DNA from: Choanephora cucurbitarum
Lineage: Eukaryota; Mucoromycota; Mucoromycetes; Mucorales; Choanephoraceae
Length of the DNA stretch: 30,490 nucleotides
Direction: 5' to 3'
NCBI GenBank assembly: GCA_025331435.1
Contig: JAIWNI010000184.1
Span: 1-30,490, forward strand
The position numbers and the translations under genes were made by a program. Position 1 is the first letter of the stretch, and every line of letters starts with the position of its first letter. Shown here in pieces: positions 30,286-30,490 of the stretch. The notes under the pieces are model-generated. The model saw nothing but the letters and a program-made list of their open reading frames with translations, ran no database searches and was not told the DNA's origin.

Positions 30286-30490
30286 TGATATGTAGTGACT
30301 CGAGTTTTTGGTATCTCTTGCATTGCAATGTCAATTCAAAGTTTAATCTTCCTGCACATATAAAACCACCCATATTAGCTTCATTTATATCTTTTTTTCT
30401 TCCTTTTCCTTGCCAAAAACCACAATTAACATAGCTAACTGCAGGATTAGAAAAACTTTTACTATTCCAAAAAAGTCAATTAAATAGAGA
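30286..30490 (+). repeat. 3' LTR of element C (truncated by window end)
   Basis: It matches 25192-25397 with about 8 differences and is cut off at TAGAGA. Confidence 0.9.

Larger units (their letters stand above)
25192..30490 (+). mobile_element. Ty3/Gypsy LTR retrotransposon C (nearly complete, cut by window end)
   Basis: The plus-strand order is LTR, gag with zinc knuckle, protease, RT, RNase H, integrase, purine tract, LTR. The LTRs (25192-25404 and from 30286) differ at about 8 of 200 positions by eye, fewer than those of element A. The internal frame carries stops and frameshifts, and active-site residues of protease and integrase are changed. Length is about 5.3 kb. The 3' target duplication cannot be checked because the window ends inside the 3' LTR. 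Confidence 0.9.

Overview
The window is a dense, AT-rich block of nested and decayed transposable elements from a filamentous fungus. Three things point to a fungus, most likely one of the Mucoromycota: short introns of about 53-103 nt, one with a TACTAAC branch site; the mix of element families (Ty3/Gypsy, Tc1, a fungal-type DDE transposase, CACTA/Tnp2 and a FAR1-OTU protein); and the absence of bacterial gene organisation. The lineage call is inference. No rRNA or confident tRNA gene was found.

Layout. 1-539 is unassigned. 541-10975 is Gypsy element A on the minus strand, with ~190-bp LTRs at both ends and gag, protease, RT, RNase H and integrase all broken. A 3,284-bp DDE transposon (4376-7659) with TIRs and TA duplications sits between its protease and RT. 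A second, LTR-like insertion (about 1612-1997) interrupts its integrase. 10976-15270 is Gypsy element B, also minus strand, with gag, protease, RT and RNase H. Element A lies directly downstream of its RNase H, and no integrase of B is visible. A dead Tc1 element (15273-16601, TIRs plus TA) lies in the leader of B.

17150-23367 is a CACTA-type region. It has a CACTAC left terminus, a terminal hairpin, 35-bp subterminal tandem repeats, a plus-strand multi-exon coiled-coil gene (18578-19808) and a convergent Tnp2-type transposase pseudogene (19872-23367, minus). Divergent from Tnp2 is the only protein gene in the window that reads intact, a 278-aa FAR1 zinc-finger plus OTU-protease-like protein (23900-24789). 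25192-30490 is Gypsy element C on the plus strand. It is nearly complete, but the window ends inside its 3' LTR.

How the parts relate. Almost every transposase and polyprotein carries stops, frameshifts or lost catalytic residues, so the block is a graveyard of insertions. By LTR divergence element A looks older than C. The FAR1-OTU gene is the exception, with an open frame across an intron. Together with the coiled-coil gene and Tnp2 it may be part of one mobile unit, or it may be a host-retained derivative. The right end of the CACTA element, which would settle this, was not found.
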